NCBI GenBank assembly: GCA_022360175.1
Contig: JAKSDI010000021.1
Coordinates: 1 to 64,000, forward strand
Direction: 5' to 3'
Length of the DNA stretch: 64,000 nucleotides
Source of the DNA: Chitinophagales bacterium
Lineage (GTDB): Bacteria > Bacteroidota > Bacteroidia > Chitinophagales > Saprospiraceae
This document shows, in pieces, positions 33,509 to 42,449 of this stretch (position 1 is its first letter; every line of letters starts with the position of its first letter). The notes below the pieces were generated by a model. That model saw only the letters and a program-made list of their open reading frames with translations. It was not told the DNA's origin and did not search any database. The position numbers and the translations under genes were made by a program.

Positions 33509-36337
33509 TTACTTTTTCTTCCACTCGTATAGCCATGATATATAGGCTAAACGACCAATGAGTGGACCACCATAGGTCTGGTAAACCTTATTGTCCAATA
33601 TGTTGGTGGCACCTAATTTAATAGTGCTATTGATCCTTGGTATGTTGTAGTTGATTTGTCCATCCAACATTCCATAAGACGGAATGAAACCAGTAAATTG
33701 AGGAGAGCCTTCAAACAAAAATCCTTCTACCCATTTGTAATTTATATTGAAACCCCAATTTTTAATTTTTCCAGATTGAATATCCCTTCCGGAAAGGCCA
33801 ATATTATACTTGTGCTTTGGTGTGTTAAAAGCTGGAACAATAGGATCATCCGACTCAGACACAATCGCATTGTAGGAATAATTTCCCGAAAGGGAGAAAT
33901 AATTAGCAAAATAGAAATTAAGGCCCATTGAAAAACCCTGAGTTGTTACTTTGTCTCGAGCATTAGATGCAAATCTGAAAACCTGAACATCATCAGGTAT
34001 AAAAGAGGTTTCATCTTCAAATTCGGCTCTGATAGCAATATTGTAGCCAATAAAATCAGTATATACATTGTAATAATAACCTGCATCAACAAACAGGCGA
34101 TTCCAAAGCGTTGCTCTATAACCTGCTTCTACTGTTCGGACTTGCTCTGGGCGGATCGGATCAAGGTCATAGTATTCGAGCAAATTACGCTGAAGGAATC
34201 CGCTGAGATAATTTTGGAAAGATTCTAAAGTGATTACACTATCTGCTCCATTGAGATTACCAGCTAAAATAGCGGGCCCCACATTTAGGGAAAGATATTG
34301 GTCAGATAGTGTTGGATTACGTACACCTGAAGAAAAGCTCACCCGGAGATAATGATTAGGGCGAGGTTTCCAAACAACAGAAGCGGCAGGAGTAAAAATA
34401 AAATCAAAGTTTTCATTCTTATCCATCCTTAATGTTGCATTGGCACGGAACTTACCTTCTGAGAATATCTTATTGATACCTGCATAGGCACCATACTCGA
34501 AATTGGTAATTTCTATGCCTGCTGAATCATAAAATACCGTTCCTCTTGAATCGGGAGCAAACAAACGAGCATTACCTCCCACTATAATTTCAGCAAAATC
34601 TGGTTTGAATTTCTTTTCTCCATGTATGTGGTAGAGTGCTGATTTGTCATAGAATCTAGTACCTCCTTCATCATTATTATAGGTACTGGTGATTTCATTA
34701 AATGCAGCCTCAAACTCGGGAGTGCCAGGAATAAGACGTCCTTTAACACCGCTAACCTCATCAGGGGAATTTACAAAATCTCTGGCACGGCTGTGAGCAT
34801 CATTCATGAAGTCACTGTTGTCCTGTAACCATTGATCTGCTGCATCCTGATCAAAATTTACTTCTACCATATTGGTTTCAGGGTTGAAGAAAATTTCCGC
34901 TTCCGGATACCCCATCATAACCATGGAGTCTGCTATATTGTTATTTTCCCACCATTGCTTATATCTATTGAAATAAGTACCTGCACTTTGTGTCCTGTCT
35001 TGCAGACGTAGAGCCGTAAAATAAGGATCATAACTATTGCCCGCATCTTCTTTAGACATATAAGCTCTGATAAAGAAATTATCTCGCTTTCTAAATTCAA
35101 CTTTCGGCTGGATGAAAGTGATGTCCCGAAGGCTGAATCGATTATCACCCTGGTATACTGTTGTACCAGCACCATAGCTCATGCCAAGGATTAGTTCTGG
35201 AGATTCGGACTCAAGGGCAGGATTGGTGCGGATAAATACAGAACCTGCGGCTTTAAAGTTTTCAGTGTTGTAATCTACAAGGTCTATTTCGTTGTAACCA
35301 GGGCGGTGAACCGTTAATAAGCCCGCCGATTTATTAAAGGAGTTGGCAGTGTTTTGAGTGAAGTCCCCAAAGAGGATATATTCATCTCCATAAGTATTTA
35401 CAGCATCCCATCCACCAGGATTACCAGCAAGAGTAGAAGTTCCATCTACCGCCGAGTAATTTTGAGCTTCCCAGTCATCTGCCTGTAGATAGGAAAGGGT
35501 GAATTTATAGGCTATATTTTTATACCCGTCTTTGTTGGTGAAACTATCTGCCCAACGCAACTCTGGATTGATCATATTGCGTTCTCCTACTTTTATTTGA
35601 GCAGAAAGCCCCTCAGTAAAGAAAGGATTTTTGGTCTCCATGCTGATTACTCCATTAAAGGCATTGGGGCCATAAAATGAAGAACTCGCTCCCTGGATGA
35701 TATCCACTTTGAGAACGTCCAGCTCAGGTGCTCCCAAAAAGTTACCTAAAGAAAAGTTGAGTCCGGGAGCCTGGTTGTCAAGCCCGTCTATGATCTGTAG
35801 TGAACGAACCGGGCTGGTACTATTGAAACCACGTGTATTAATGACTTTAAAGCCAAGGCTGGCAGCCGTTAGATCTACCCCTTTTAGTGTCCCTAGGCCA
35901 TCATAGAAACTACTTGCTGCTGTTTCTTTGATTGCAAGAACATCCAGTGATTCTACCGTAAGAGGAGATGCTTTCTGTTTTTCAGATATTCGTTGCCCTC
36001 GTACTTCCACTACATCAGTAGTAATTGCTGTATCGTCTAACTGAATTTTTAGATTATCATCAGCAGATGCTACTTCTATTTCCTGTTCGACATAACCAAC
36101 ATAAGACGCAATGAGTACAAAAGGGGGCGTTTCGTTGGTCTTTAGTTCAAAATAACCATCGAAATCTGTGACAGTCCCATCTGTAGTCCCTTTCACAATT
36201 ATACTGGCGCCTATTAAGGCTTCGCCTGATGATCGTTCTGTAATCTTTCCTCGTATAGTAGTTTGGGCCGAAGTGAGACTAATAAATAGAACGCTGAGAA
36301 TTATATTTAGAATAAAAGCCTTTGATGCAAATTTCAT
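33509..36337 (-). CDS. TonB-dependent outer-membrane receptor
   Basis: The 942-residue receptor has a signal peptide (MKFASKAFILNIILSVLFIS) and a carboxypeptidase-regulatory-like domain (TTIRGKITERSSGEALIGAS, about 26-110). A plug domain (YDGLGTLKGVDLTAASLGFK, VINTRGFNSTSPVRSLQIID) is followed by a large barrel ending in YISWLYEWKKK. The plug wording resembles receptors annotated for small hydrophobic or iron-chelate ligands, but no ligand can be named. The exported esterase-like protein follows in the same operon, so the two may handle the same extracellular substrate. The C-terminus is basic rather than aromatic, which is unusual but seen in this family. Confidence 0.94.
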   Translation of the reverse strand: MKFASKAFILNIILSVLFISLTSAQTTIRGKITERSSGEALIGASIIVKGTTDGTVTDFDGYFELKTNETPPFVLIASYVGYVEQEIEVASADDNLKIQLDDTAITTDVVEVRGQRISEKQKASPLTVESLDVLAIKETAASSFYDGLGTLKGVDLTAASLGFKVINTRGFNSTSPVRSLQIIDGLDNQAPGLNFSLGNFLGAPELDVLKVDIIQGASSSFYGPNAFNGVISMETKNPFFTEGLSAQIKVGERNMINPELRWADSFTNKDGYKNIAYKFTLSYLQADDWEAQNYSAVDGTSTLAGNPGGWDAVNTYGDEYILFGDFTQNTANSFNKSAGLLTVHRPGYNEIDLVDYNTENFKAAGSVFIRTNPALESESPELILGMSYGAGTTVYQGDNRFSLRDITFIQPKVEFRKRDNFFIRAYMSKEDAGNSYDPYFTALRLQDRTQSAGTYFNRYKQWWENNNIADSMVMMGYPEAEIFFNPETNMVEVNFDQDAADQWLQDNSDFMNDAHSRARDFVNSPDEVSGVKGRLIPGTPEFEAAFNEITSTYNNDEGGTRFYDKSALYHIHGEKKFKPDFAEIIVGGNARLFAPDSRGTVFYDSAGIEITNFEYGAYAGINKIFSEGKFRANATLRMDKNENFDFIFTPAASVVWKPRPNHYLRVSFSSGVRNPTLSDQYLSLNVGPAILAGNLNGADSVITLESFQNYLSGFLQRNLLEYYDLDPIRPEQVRTVEAGYRATLWNRLFVDAGYYYNVYTDFIGYNIAIRAEFEDETSFIPDDVQVFRFASNARDKVTTQGFSMGLNFYFANYFSLSGNYSYNAIVSESDDPIVPAFNTPKHKYNIGLSGRDIQSGKIKNWGFNINYKWVEGFLFEGSPQFTGFIPSYGMLDGQINYNIPRINSTIKLGATNILDNKVYQTYGGPLIGRLAYISWLYEWKKK

Positions 36338-36522
36338 GCTTAGTACTTCTCGTTGTCAAAAAAAAATTTGGTTAGCCGCGACTAAAATAGACAATTTTAG
36401 ATAGAATTAACCCCGCCTTAACATAAAATAATTAGCAATAATTTAATACGGAACTTATATACAAATGGTAAAAGGCTGATTATCAGTATTTGATATTGGC
36501 TCGTATTAATTGCGAATTTTCG

Positions 36523-37260
36523 CTAAATCATGTCCGCAAGAAGTGCTAAACCTATGCCTAATAATATAATTCCAAGCTTAGACCAGGATATTCTATGCTG
36601 GTGTGTGTCATCTGCTTCAAATAAAATGGTGGTGGAAATATGAAGAAAAGAACCAATGACAAAAGACAGTAAGTTGTTGACCTGTAGTGGATTAAATTTG
36701 AAAAATTCAGATAGCCATGCACCAAGAGGAGACATGCTGGCGAAAACAATCAAACAGAACCAGGTTAGTTTTTTTGAAAAACGAGACAATAATAATAAAG
36801 ATACCAATGCAAAAGCAGCTGGTAATTTATGAAGCACAATACCAAGTAAAAGTTGTTCACCTCCATGATCATGGCCATGATGCGTAGAGTGAAAATCTTC
36901 AAAATAACTCAAAGGAAGGCCTTCTAGAAAAGCATGAAGGGAAAGGCCAAACATAACAGAAAAAGGAAAGCTGCTGTGTTTGTGCTGGTGTACATGTATA
37001 TGGCCGTGTTCCAGGCCTTTTGAAAGTTGTTCGAGTAATAATTGTAGAAAAAATCCACCTAATATCCAGAACCCAGTCTGATAATCAGGCTTGGCAAATA
37101 CTCCGGGGAGGAGGTGTAATACCGTAATTGCAAACAGATAAGAACCACTGAACGAAAGTGCTAATTTTAAAACCTGTTGCCCTTGATTAATATATCTAAA
37201 GGCAGTAGCGCCTCCTAATAATACAGATGAAAATAATATAGCGTATTCCCAGAATCCCAT
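36523..37260 (-). CDS. ZIP-family metal transporter
   Basis: The 245-residue protein is started at ATG 37260 (MGFWEYAILFSSVLLGGATA). A longer frame to 37332 would overlap the upstream PAP2 gene. It has about eight membrane helices. The ZIP metal path is seen as HAFLEGLPL (helix IV, His and Glu) and VLHKLPAAFAL (helix V, His). Two histidine-rich loops (HGHIHVHQHKH and HSTHHGHDHGGE) are typical zinc-binding regions. It should import zinc or another divalent metal. It is seven bases downstream of a PAP2 phosphatase gene, with which it is co-transcribed. No Zur-like site was identified. Confidence 0.92.
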   Translation of the reverse strand: MGFWEYAILFSSVLLGGATAFRYINQGQQVLKLALSFSGSYLFAITVLHLLPGVFAKPDYQTGFWILGGFFLQLLLEQLSKGLEHGHIHVHQHKHSSFPFSVMFGLSLHAFLEGLPLSYFEDFHSTHHGHDHGGEQLLLGIVLHKLPAAFALVSLLLLSRFSKKLTWFCLIVFASMSPLGAWLSEFFKFNPLQVNNLLSFVIGSFLHISTTILFEADDTHQHRISWSKLGIILLGIGLALLADMI

Positions 37261-37267
37261 TAAAAAC

Positions 37268-37846
37268 TTATTTTGGCAAAGGGATACTGATGGCATCCCA
37301 TTTTTTATACAGGAGTGCAATGCTCCATCCAATTAGACTACCTAAAATAGCTCCACAAATAACATCCAGCGGATAATGTACACCTACATAAACCTGCCCA
37401 AATGCGATACTACCTGCCCATATAATAAAAGGCCAACGAGCCCACCAATAAATTAATCCCAGGCTTGAAGCAATGAATAAAGCAATGGCAAAGTGATTGG
37501 TAGCATGAGAACTTGTAAAACTATAACCCTTACCACAACCGGCAAGGAGTGCTACATCAGCCTGTATCTCTACATCATTACAAGGTCTTACTCTTTTGAC
37601 ACTTTTTTTGAGTAATTTACTACTGACAGTATCTGCTACTCCAACGGTAAGAGCAACTGCCAGAATAAAATACAATCCTTTGAGCCTATATTTTATGAAG
37701 AGAAAAGCAGAAAGGACAATGTATAGTGGAATCCAAAATTTTTTGTCCCTCCAATACGGCATTATTGCATCCAACCAGGGTACATGCCATTCTCCATTGA
37801 CGATGAAGAATAACTCTTGATCCAGCTGTAGTATTGTTTCAAGCAT
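37268..37846 (-). CDS. PAP2-family membrane phosphatase
   Basis: The 192-residue protein has about five membrane helices and the PAP2 active-site blocks: KKSVKRVRPCND (K and R of KxxxxxxRP), SFTSSHATNHFAIAL (SSH in place of PSGH) and GQVYVGVHYPLDVICG (H and D of the third motif, with Q where many members have R). It probably removes phosphate from a lipid such as undecaprenyl pyrophosphate or a phosphatidate. It heads a two-gene unit with the ZIP transporter. The R-to-Q change is common in Bacteroidota members and need not mean inactivity. Confidence 0.92.
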   Translation of the reverse strand: MLETILQLDQELFFIVNGEWHVPWLDAIMPYWRDKKFWIPLYIVLSAFLFIKYRLKGLYFILAVALTVGVADTVSSKLLKKSVKRVRPCNDVEIQADVALLAGCGKGYSFTSSHATNHFAIALFIASSLGLIYWWARWPFIIWAGSIAFGQVYVGVHYPLDVICGAILGSLIGWSIALLYKKWDAISIPLPK

Positions 37847-37926
37847 TCTATTGTATTCAATTTATGGTCCAATCCTCTTTAGAGAAACATTAATCATTGG
37901 GTATATGATGTCTTGCTCATTGTACA

Positions 37927-38667
37927 TTACACCCTATTTGGCTGAGCAATAATAATAAGCCGAGGGCTGCTCTGTTCATCAAATGGAGATAGATTATAAT
38001 CACCAAAACTCCCAATTATATTTAAGCCTGCCTGTTCAAAGAGTCTTTCAAAATCTCTAAGCGTAAACAATCTAACTGTTTCTTTAAAATGGAAAGACTG
38101 CTCACGATCTTGAATATGTATGGTTTTTGTAATTCTTTGCCCTTCCACTTTTTTATCGAGATTGAAGATAATACCTTCGATCGTTTTTTGCTCTTTTCCA
38201 GTTAAATGGTTGATGACATAACTAGAATTAAAAAAATCAAGAACAAAAATGCCTTCTCTTTTTAATCCTGCTTTGACATTCCTAAGGACTTTAAGGTCTT
38301 CACTTTCCTTCTTAAAATACCCGAAGCTCGTAAAAAAGTTGAAAATATAGTCGTAATAATTGACCCGAAACAGCTTTCGCATATCGTGGGTATAAAAGCT
38401 AAGGTGTTTTGATTCAAACTGCCTGGCATACTGAATGCTTTTTTGAGAAAGATCAATCCCTGTCACTTTATACCCCTTATTAGCCAAATGACGAGAATAA
38501 CGTCCTTTTCCACAAGCCAGATCAAGAATGCTTGCCTCTTTTGGCAATTGGAGTACAGCCAATAATCTGTCTATGAAAACTTCGGCTTCCGTTTCATTCC
38601 TGTCTTTATAAAGTATATGATAGTAAGGAGTGTCAAACCAATTTTCGAACCATTCGAATTTCTCCAT
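37927..38667 (-). CDS. SAM-dependent methyltransferase
   Basis: The 246-residue protein has a class I methyltransferase fold. Motif I is ILDLACGKGRYSRHLANKGY with the following acidic VTGIDLSQKSI, then FNFFTSFGYFKKESEDLKVL and GIFVLDFFNSSYVI. The N-terminus (WFENWFDTPYYHILYKDRNE) matches a conserved family of small-molecule methyltransferases in Bacteroidota. Substrate unknown. A TATATTTG -7 element lies just upstream, giving a short leader. It is flanked by two PAP2 genes but has separate spacing of 80 and 34 bases. Confidence 0.9.
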   Translation of the reverse strand: MEKFEWFENWFDTPYYHILYKDRNETEAEVFIDRLLAVLQLPKEASILDLACGKGRYSRHLANKGYKVTGIDLSQKSIQYARQFESKHLSFYTHDMRKLFRVNYYDYIFNFFTSFGYFKKESEDLKVLRNVKAGLKREGIFVLDFFNSSYVINHLTGKEQKTIEGIIFNLDKKVEGQRITKTIHIQDREQSFHFKETVRLFTLRDFERLFEQAGLNIIGSFGDYNLSPFDEQSSPRLIIIAQPNRV

Positions 38668-38684
38668 AACGGATATTTAGGGCG

Positions 38685-38692
38685 CAAATATA
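38685..38692 (-). promoter_or_regulatory. Candidate -7 element TATATTTG for the methyltransferase gene
   Basis: The minus strand reads TATATTTGCGCC, a full TAnnTTTG match 18 bases before the ATG at 38667. The leader would be only about 11 bases. No -33 element at standard spacing was recognised. Confidence 0.5.
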
Positions 38693-38701
38693 CAAACTAG
38701 C

Positions 38702-39553
38702 CTAAAACTCTAGTATGATGCTCCCTCCTTTAAAAGTAGAAGTATAAGAAGCAGATAGTTTTACTTTATTTTGCCAGCGTTTATGTAATGCTGGAATGAG
38801 GATTCCTAAGCCGGCTCCTATAACCCCTCCTGCAATTACATCTGTTGGAAAATGTTTTAAAGCTTGTACCCTTAATACCGCAACAATAGCAGTAGGAAGG
38901 CTAGCTAGTCCGTAAACAAGGTATTTTTCTCCTTTCCATTCGGGGTGTAAATCGCAAAGAACTTTGGCGGTAAAGAAAGTTCCTGTTGCTGTGGTGGCTA
39001 CATGCCCACTGTAAAAGGAATTCCGTTGGTTTCCACTAGTGCGTTCATCAAAACTTAGCTCTTCATAATAAGCCTGGGGACGGTAGCGGTCGATAAAAGT
39101 AGGCCCAAGAGGGCTATAAGTATACATATTGGATGTAATTGCTTGTGTTTCCAGGTACATCAACGCAATATCCCAATATTGTCCTTTGGTCTTTTTATCT
39201 ACAAACAATAGAAACGGCATAATACCGCAGGAATACATGAAGCCATCTGAAATGGTATGAGCTTTTTCCCGAAAATCTACATCCTGGCGTAAGCCGCTAG
39301 CATTAAACTTGCTAACACCTTTCGCAACTAAGTCTTCCAGTTCTTGCTCTGTAAGAGTTGGTTTATCTTTTACTTTAGGTATACCTACAATATTGGTAGC
39401 TAAACCTACAGCCGCAATACCCCCACTCATCCAGGGAATTACCCGATATGTTTTTTCATGAATAGATTGTGAAGTGCTATCCATATTTTGTGCTGGTAGT
39501 CCAGCTAGATACAGGAAGCTGAATACAGCTAAAAGAAGTTGACATTTTTTCAT
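38702..39553 (-). CDS. PAP2-superfamily phosphatase, exported
   Basis: The 283-residue protein begins with a signal peptide (MKKCQLLLAVFSFLYLAGLP). It has membrane segments and PAP2 motifs: FIDRYRPQAYY (first), NSFYSGHVATTATGTFF (SGH, second) and VLRVQALKHFPTDVIAGGVI (R...HxxxD, third). The C-terminus (KLSASYTSTFKGGSIILEF) looks like a terminal beta segment. This longer form is common in Bacteroidota and probably acts on a phospholipid or isoprenoid phosphate on the periplasmic side. It is a different subtype from the PAP2 gene at 37268. Confidence 0.9.
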   Translation of the reverse strand: MKKCQLLLAVFSFLYLAGLPAQNMDSTSQSIHEKTYRVIPWMSGGIAAVGLATNIVGIPKVKDKPTLTEQELEDLVAKGVSKFNASGLRQDVDFREKAHTISDGFMYSCGIMPFLLFVDKKTKGQYWDIALMYLETQAITSNMYTYSPLGPTFIDRYRPQAYYEELSFDERTSGNQRNSFYSGHVATTATGTFFTAKVLCDLHPEWKGEKYLVYGLASLPTAIVAVLRVQALKHFPTDVIAGGVIGAGLGILIPALHKRWQNKVKLSASYTSTFKGGSIILEF

Positions 39554-39636
39554 GTGTAGCCCTTGTGAATTAATAGTCCTAATAATGAGGTGTAAGAAAA
39601 ATAGTAAAACTAGGTGATCTTCTTTAAAATTTCACC

Positions 39637-40935
39637 CTAAAAATGCTGTTCGTAGAAGTCAACAACCCTTTCATCTATCAGAATATCCTGATGGCGCAAA
39701 GGGCGACGTAGAACGATTCCTTCCAGGGTACGGCATCTGCTCAGAGCTACGTAGGCCTGGCCATGTTCAAATGCTCCACTGCCCAGGTCGATGATTACTT
39801 TGTCAAAAGTTTTGCCTTGAGATTTATGAATGGTGATTGCCCAAGCCAATTTTAGAGGAAGCTGAGTAAAGGTGCCCAATACTTCTGTTTCAATCTTATT
39901 GATATCTTCAGCACTCGTTTTGTATTTGAGTACTTCCCACTCCATAGGGTGCACTTCTATGGTGCGTTCATTCCCTTGTTCATCAATTGTTAGTACACTG
40001 ACATAATCATCTCCCAGCTTTGTTATTTTACCAATTGTTCCATTGACGAATTGCTTTTCAGGATCATTTTTGATAAACATTACCTGAGCATTCAGCTTCA
40101 TTTTTAGAGCAGGATCGGCTGGGTACAGTTTGGGATTAAACGTTCCACTGATTTTAGCAATATAGGTTTTCTCATCAAGGGGTATAGCAGCCAATGCTTT
40201 TCGGTTAATCGCATTGACAGTAGCATTGCGGGCAGAAAGCGTAATGTAAAAATCTTCTGCTTGAAAATGGGGGAGATAACGATCGTTAAAATCTTCCAGG
40301 TCATCGTGGTCTACTCTATTTAATCTGACCGAATCTAGTAACCTAAGAAAATGCCTGTTTTCCTGTCGATACACCTTTTGCAATTCCAGCATTTCCATTT
40401 TAAAGTCCTGATCGAAAACATGGGCAGAAAAAAAGTAAGGAGAATGATACATCAGTTGAAAACGCATGGCTTCTGCATCAGATGCGACAACGGGAGGGAG
40501 CTGGAATAAATCTCCAAAAAAAATAAGCTGTAGTCCACCAAAAGGGAGAGGGCTATCTCTATTAATACGTAGGAACCAATCAATACTGTCTAGTAAATCC
40601 GCTCTTACCATTGATATTTCATCAATAATCAGGACATCCAGGTTCTGATAAAGCCGTCTGTTGCGACGTTTTTTTATCTCATTGCGTTCTAATGGACGTG
40701 GAGGAAAGCCAAAAAAAGAATGTATGGTTTGCCCTCTTACATTTAAGGCTGCAATTCCTGTTGGAGCTACCACTACTGCCTTTTTTCGGGTAGTATTTCG
40801 AAATAACTGAAGTAGAGTAGATTTACCCGTACCTGCCCGGCCGGTAATAAATAAATTACGCCTTGTGTTTTCTAATAAATCGAGGGCATAATTAAAATCA
40901 CCGCTTAACTCTAATGGCGTTTTATCTAGCGGCAC
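39637..40935 (-). CDS. Pif1-like superfamily 1B helicase
   Basis: The 432-residue ATPase has Walker A GRAGTGKST (32-40), motif Ia VVVAPTGIAALNVRGQTIHS, Walker B VLIIDEISMV and motif III FFGDLFQLPPVV. The C-terminal SF1 motifs are AWAITIHKSQGKTFDKVIID and AYVALSRCRTLEGIVL. This is the compact bacterial Pif1/RecD2-like helicase type, which unwinds DNA 5' to 3' and in some members resolves G-quadruplexes. No nuclease or WYL domain is fused. It is encoded two bases after the exported nuclease-like gene, so the pair is likely co-transcribed, although one protein is cytoplasmic and the other exported. Confidence 0.92.
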   Translation of the reverse strand: MPLDKTPLELSGDFNYALDLLENTRRNLFITGRAGTGKSTLLQLFRNTTRKKAVVVAPTGIAALNVRGQTIHSFFGFPPRPLERNEIKKRRNRRLYQNLDVLIIDEISMVRADLLDSIDWFLRINRDSPLPFGGLQLIFFGDLFQLPPVVASDAEAMRFQLMYHSPYFFSAHVFDQDFKMEMLELQKVYRQENRHFLRLLDSVRLNRVDHDDLEDFNDRYLPHFQAEDFYITLSARNATVNAINRKALAAIPLDEKTYIAKISGTFNPKLYPADPALKMKLNAQVMFIKNDPEKQFVNGTIGKITKLGDDYVSVLTIDEQGNERTIEVHPMEWEVLKYKTSAEDINKIETEVLGTFTQLPLKLAWAITIHKSQGKTFDKVIIDLGSGAFEHGQAYVALSRCRTLEGIVLRRPLRHQDILIDERVVDFYEQHF

Positions 40936-40937
40936 TA

Positions 40938-41978
40938 TTATATAGGCTTTATAAGGTATACAAATACAGGAAAGTGGTCACTATAACCTCCTAGATATTC
41001 GTCTCCGCCAAAGGTGCGATAGGGATACCCTTTGAATCTGCCACTCTTCTGATACAAGTACTTAGGATTATGAACCTTTGCTTTATAAAACTGATAGCCC
41101 TTAGTATCTGAATCGACAAAGCTTTTGGTAAGTATAATTTGATCAAATAAACTCCATGCATCTCTGTAGGCTAGGGTGCCAAAACCCTTCCGGAAAAAGT
41201 CAGCCATAGGGTTATAGAAACCATTATTTTTTACCTTATCCTTATCTCTTTTTGCATTTAATACTTTTTTTACGCTAGGGCTGATAGGGTCGTCATTGAG
41301 GTCTCCCATTATGATCACCTTTGTGTTCGGATTTTCCTTCATCAGAGAATCACAAATGACTTTACATTGAAGAGCACCCGCATTGCGGTATTCCTGGGTT
41401 GCGGCTTCTCCGCCCCGACGGCTTGGCCAGTGATTCACTAGAACGTGTAAAGGTTCTCCATCATAAAGTCCTGCTACGTACAGGATGTCACGTGTTTTAC
41501 GAGTTGTTCCGTCGTCATTATATATAGGTAAGGTAATTGCTTTACTTCCAGTTACTTCGTAATATTTTGGATTGTAAAGTAAGGCTACATCGATTCCTCT
41601 AAAATCAGGCGAATCATAATGAACAATCTGATAATTGCGATCTTTTACCAGCGGTTGCTGTACAAAATCTTCTAAAACGGTTCTGTTTTCAACTTCTGCT
41701 ACTCCCAGGATAGCTACTCCATCTGGGGTTAGGTCTGTAGCTAATTCAGAGACAACTTGGTCAAGATTACTTAATTTTTCCTGATATTTTTGACTATTCC
41801 AAAGCTTGGAACCTGCCGGAGTAAATTCTTCATCTCGAATATCTGGAGCATCAAGCGTATCAAAAAGGTTTTCGAAATTATAAAAGCCAATGGCACCAAC
41901 TTTGTATTCTTGTTTTTGAGCGGAAGTGTTAAGGGTAAGGCAGAAAACAAAAGCTAAAAAAAGAAGTGATTGCTTCAT
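40938..41978 (-). CDS. Exported endonuclease/exonuclease/phosphatase-family protein
   Basis: The 346-residue protein (ATG 41978) has a signal peptide (MKQSLLFLAFVFCLTLNTSA). It has the DNase I-like active-site series: FYNFENLFDT (N and E), GVAEVENRTVL (metal-binding E), VNHWPSRRGG (catalytic H region), IIMGDLNDDPIS (D and N) and GGYSDHFPVF (final D-H pair). All catalytic positions are filled, so it should be an active phosphodiesterase, probably a nuclease, acting outside the cytoplasm. It is divergent from a TonB receptor and DUF5689 lipoprotein pair, a grouping that suggests scavenging of extracellular DNA or phosphate. A start nine codons upstream is less likely. Confidence 0.92.
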   Translation of the reverse strand: MKQSLLFLAFVFCLTLNTSAQKQEYKVGAIGFYNFENLFDTLDAPDIRDEEFTPAGSKLWNSQKYQEKLSNLDQVVSELATDLTPDGVAILGVAEVENRTVLEDFVQQPLVKDRNYQIVHYDSPDFRGIDVALLYNPKYYEVTGSKAITLPIYNDDGTTRKTRDILYVAGLYDGEPLHVLVNHWPSRRGGEAATQEYRNAGALQCKVICDSLMKENPNTKVIIMGDLNDDPISPSVKKVLNAKRDKDKVKNNGFYNPMADFFRKGFGTLAYRDAWSLFDQIILTKSFVDSDTKGYQFYKAKVHNPKYLYQKSGRFKGYPYRTFGGDEYLGGYSDHFPVFVYLIKPI

Positions 41979-42030
41979 AGTTGATTTGAGGATTTTATAG
42001 TACATTTGTCTCTCTCCAATTAAAGAACGC

Positions 42031-42038
42031 CAAAGATA
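42031..42038 (-). promoter_or_regulatory. Candidate -7 element TATCTTTG for the exported nuclease gene
   Basis: The minus strand reads TATCTTTG, matching the Bacteroidota -7 consensus, 53 bases before the ATG at 41978. A clear -33 element was not found. Confidence 0.45.
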
Positions 42039-42164
42039 GTCATATTGTATACACTTACACCATTTGAATCTAAATATGGCTTTAAGTTTTGGTTAAATTT
42101 CCTTTCTGTATCCCTAAATAAATAAGTTAAACTGCTAATTTTGCACTCGATTTAGTAGAAGAGG

Positions 42165-42355
42165 AATAAATGGGTAGAATTATGTGCTTATATAGCCATG
42201 TGGTTAGAGGTGATTGATGAGGTGGTTTTATGGTGTTGAAGTGCATTGGTATTTTGATCAGAGAGATAGGTGGTTGGTATGGTTATGTAGTTAGAAGGGC
42301 ATATAGTGATGTGGTGAGAAGGATAAGTTAGTGAATGGTGATTAGTGCCGAGTGA
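42165..42355. other. Low-complexity G/T-rich intergenic segment
   Basis: The 471-base gap 41979-42449 separates the nuclease gene from a divergent TonB receptor. Its middle part is built of loosely repeated phrases on the plus strand such as ATGTGGTTAGAGGTG, TTATGTAGTTAGAAGG and GATGTGGTGAGAAGG. GTGAATGGTGATT near 42332-42344 is the inverse of AATCACCATTCAC at 12258-12270. Open frames here have no credible protein features. A single -7-like TAATTTTG lies at 42136-42143 on the plus strand. Confidence 0.5.
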
Positions 42356-42449
42356 TATACAAAAACCCGAAACAACTGAAACCCGACATCCAAAAAAGAA
42401 TACTATCAAATACATTTCTGAAATATTCAGAAAGCATCAAAACTAAGTT

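Noticed and set aside
37268..37846. PAP2 protein as an inactive enzyme because of GQ in place of SR in the third motif
   Set aside because: The same substitution is, from memory, common in Bacteroidota PAP2 proteins and the catalytic histidines are present.
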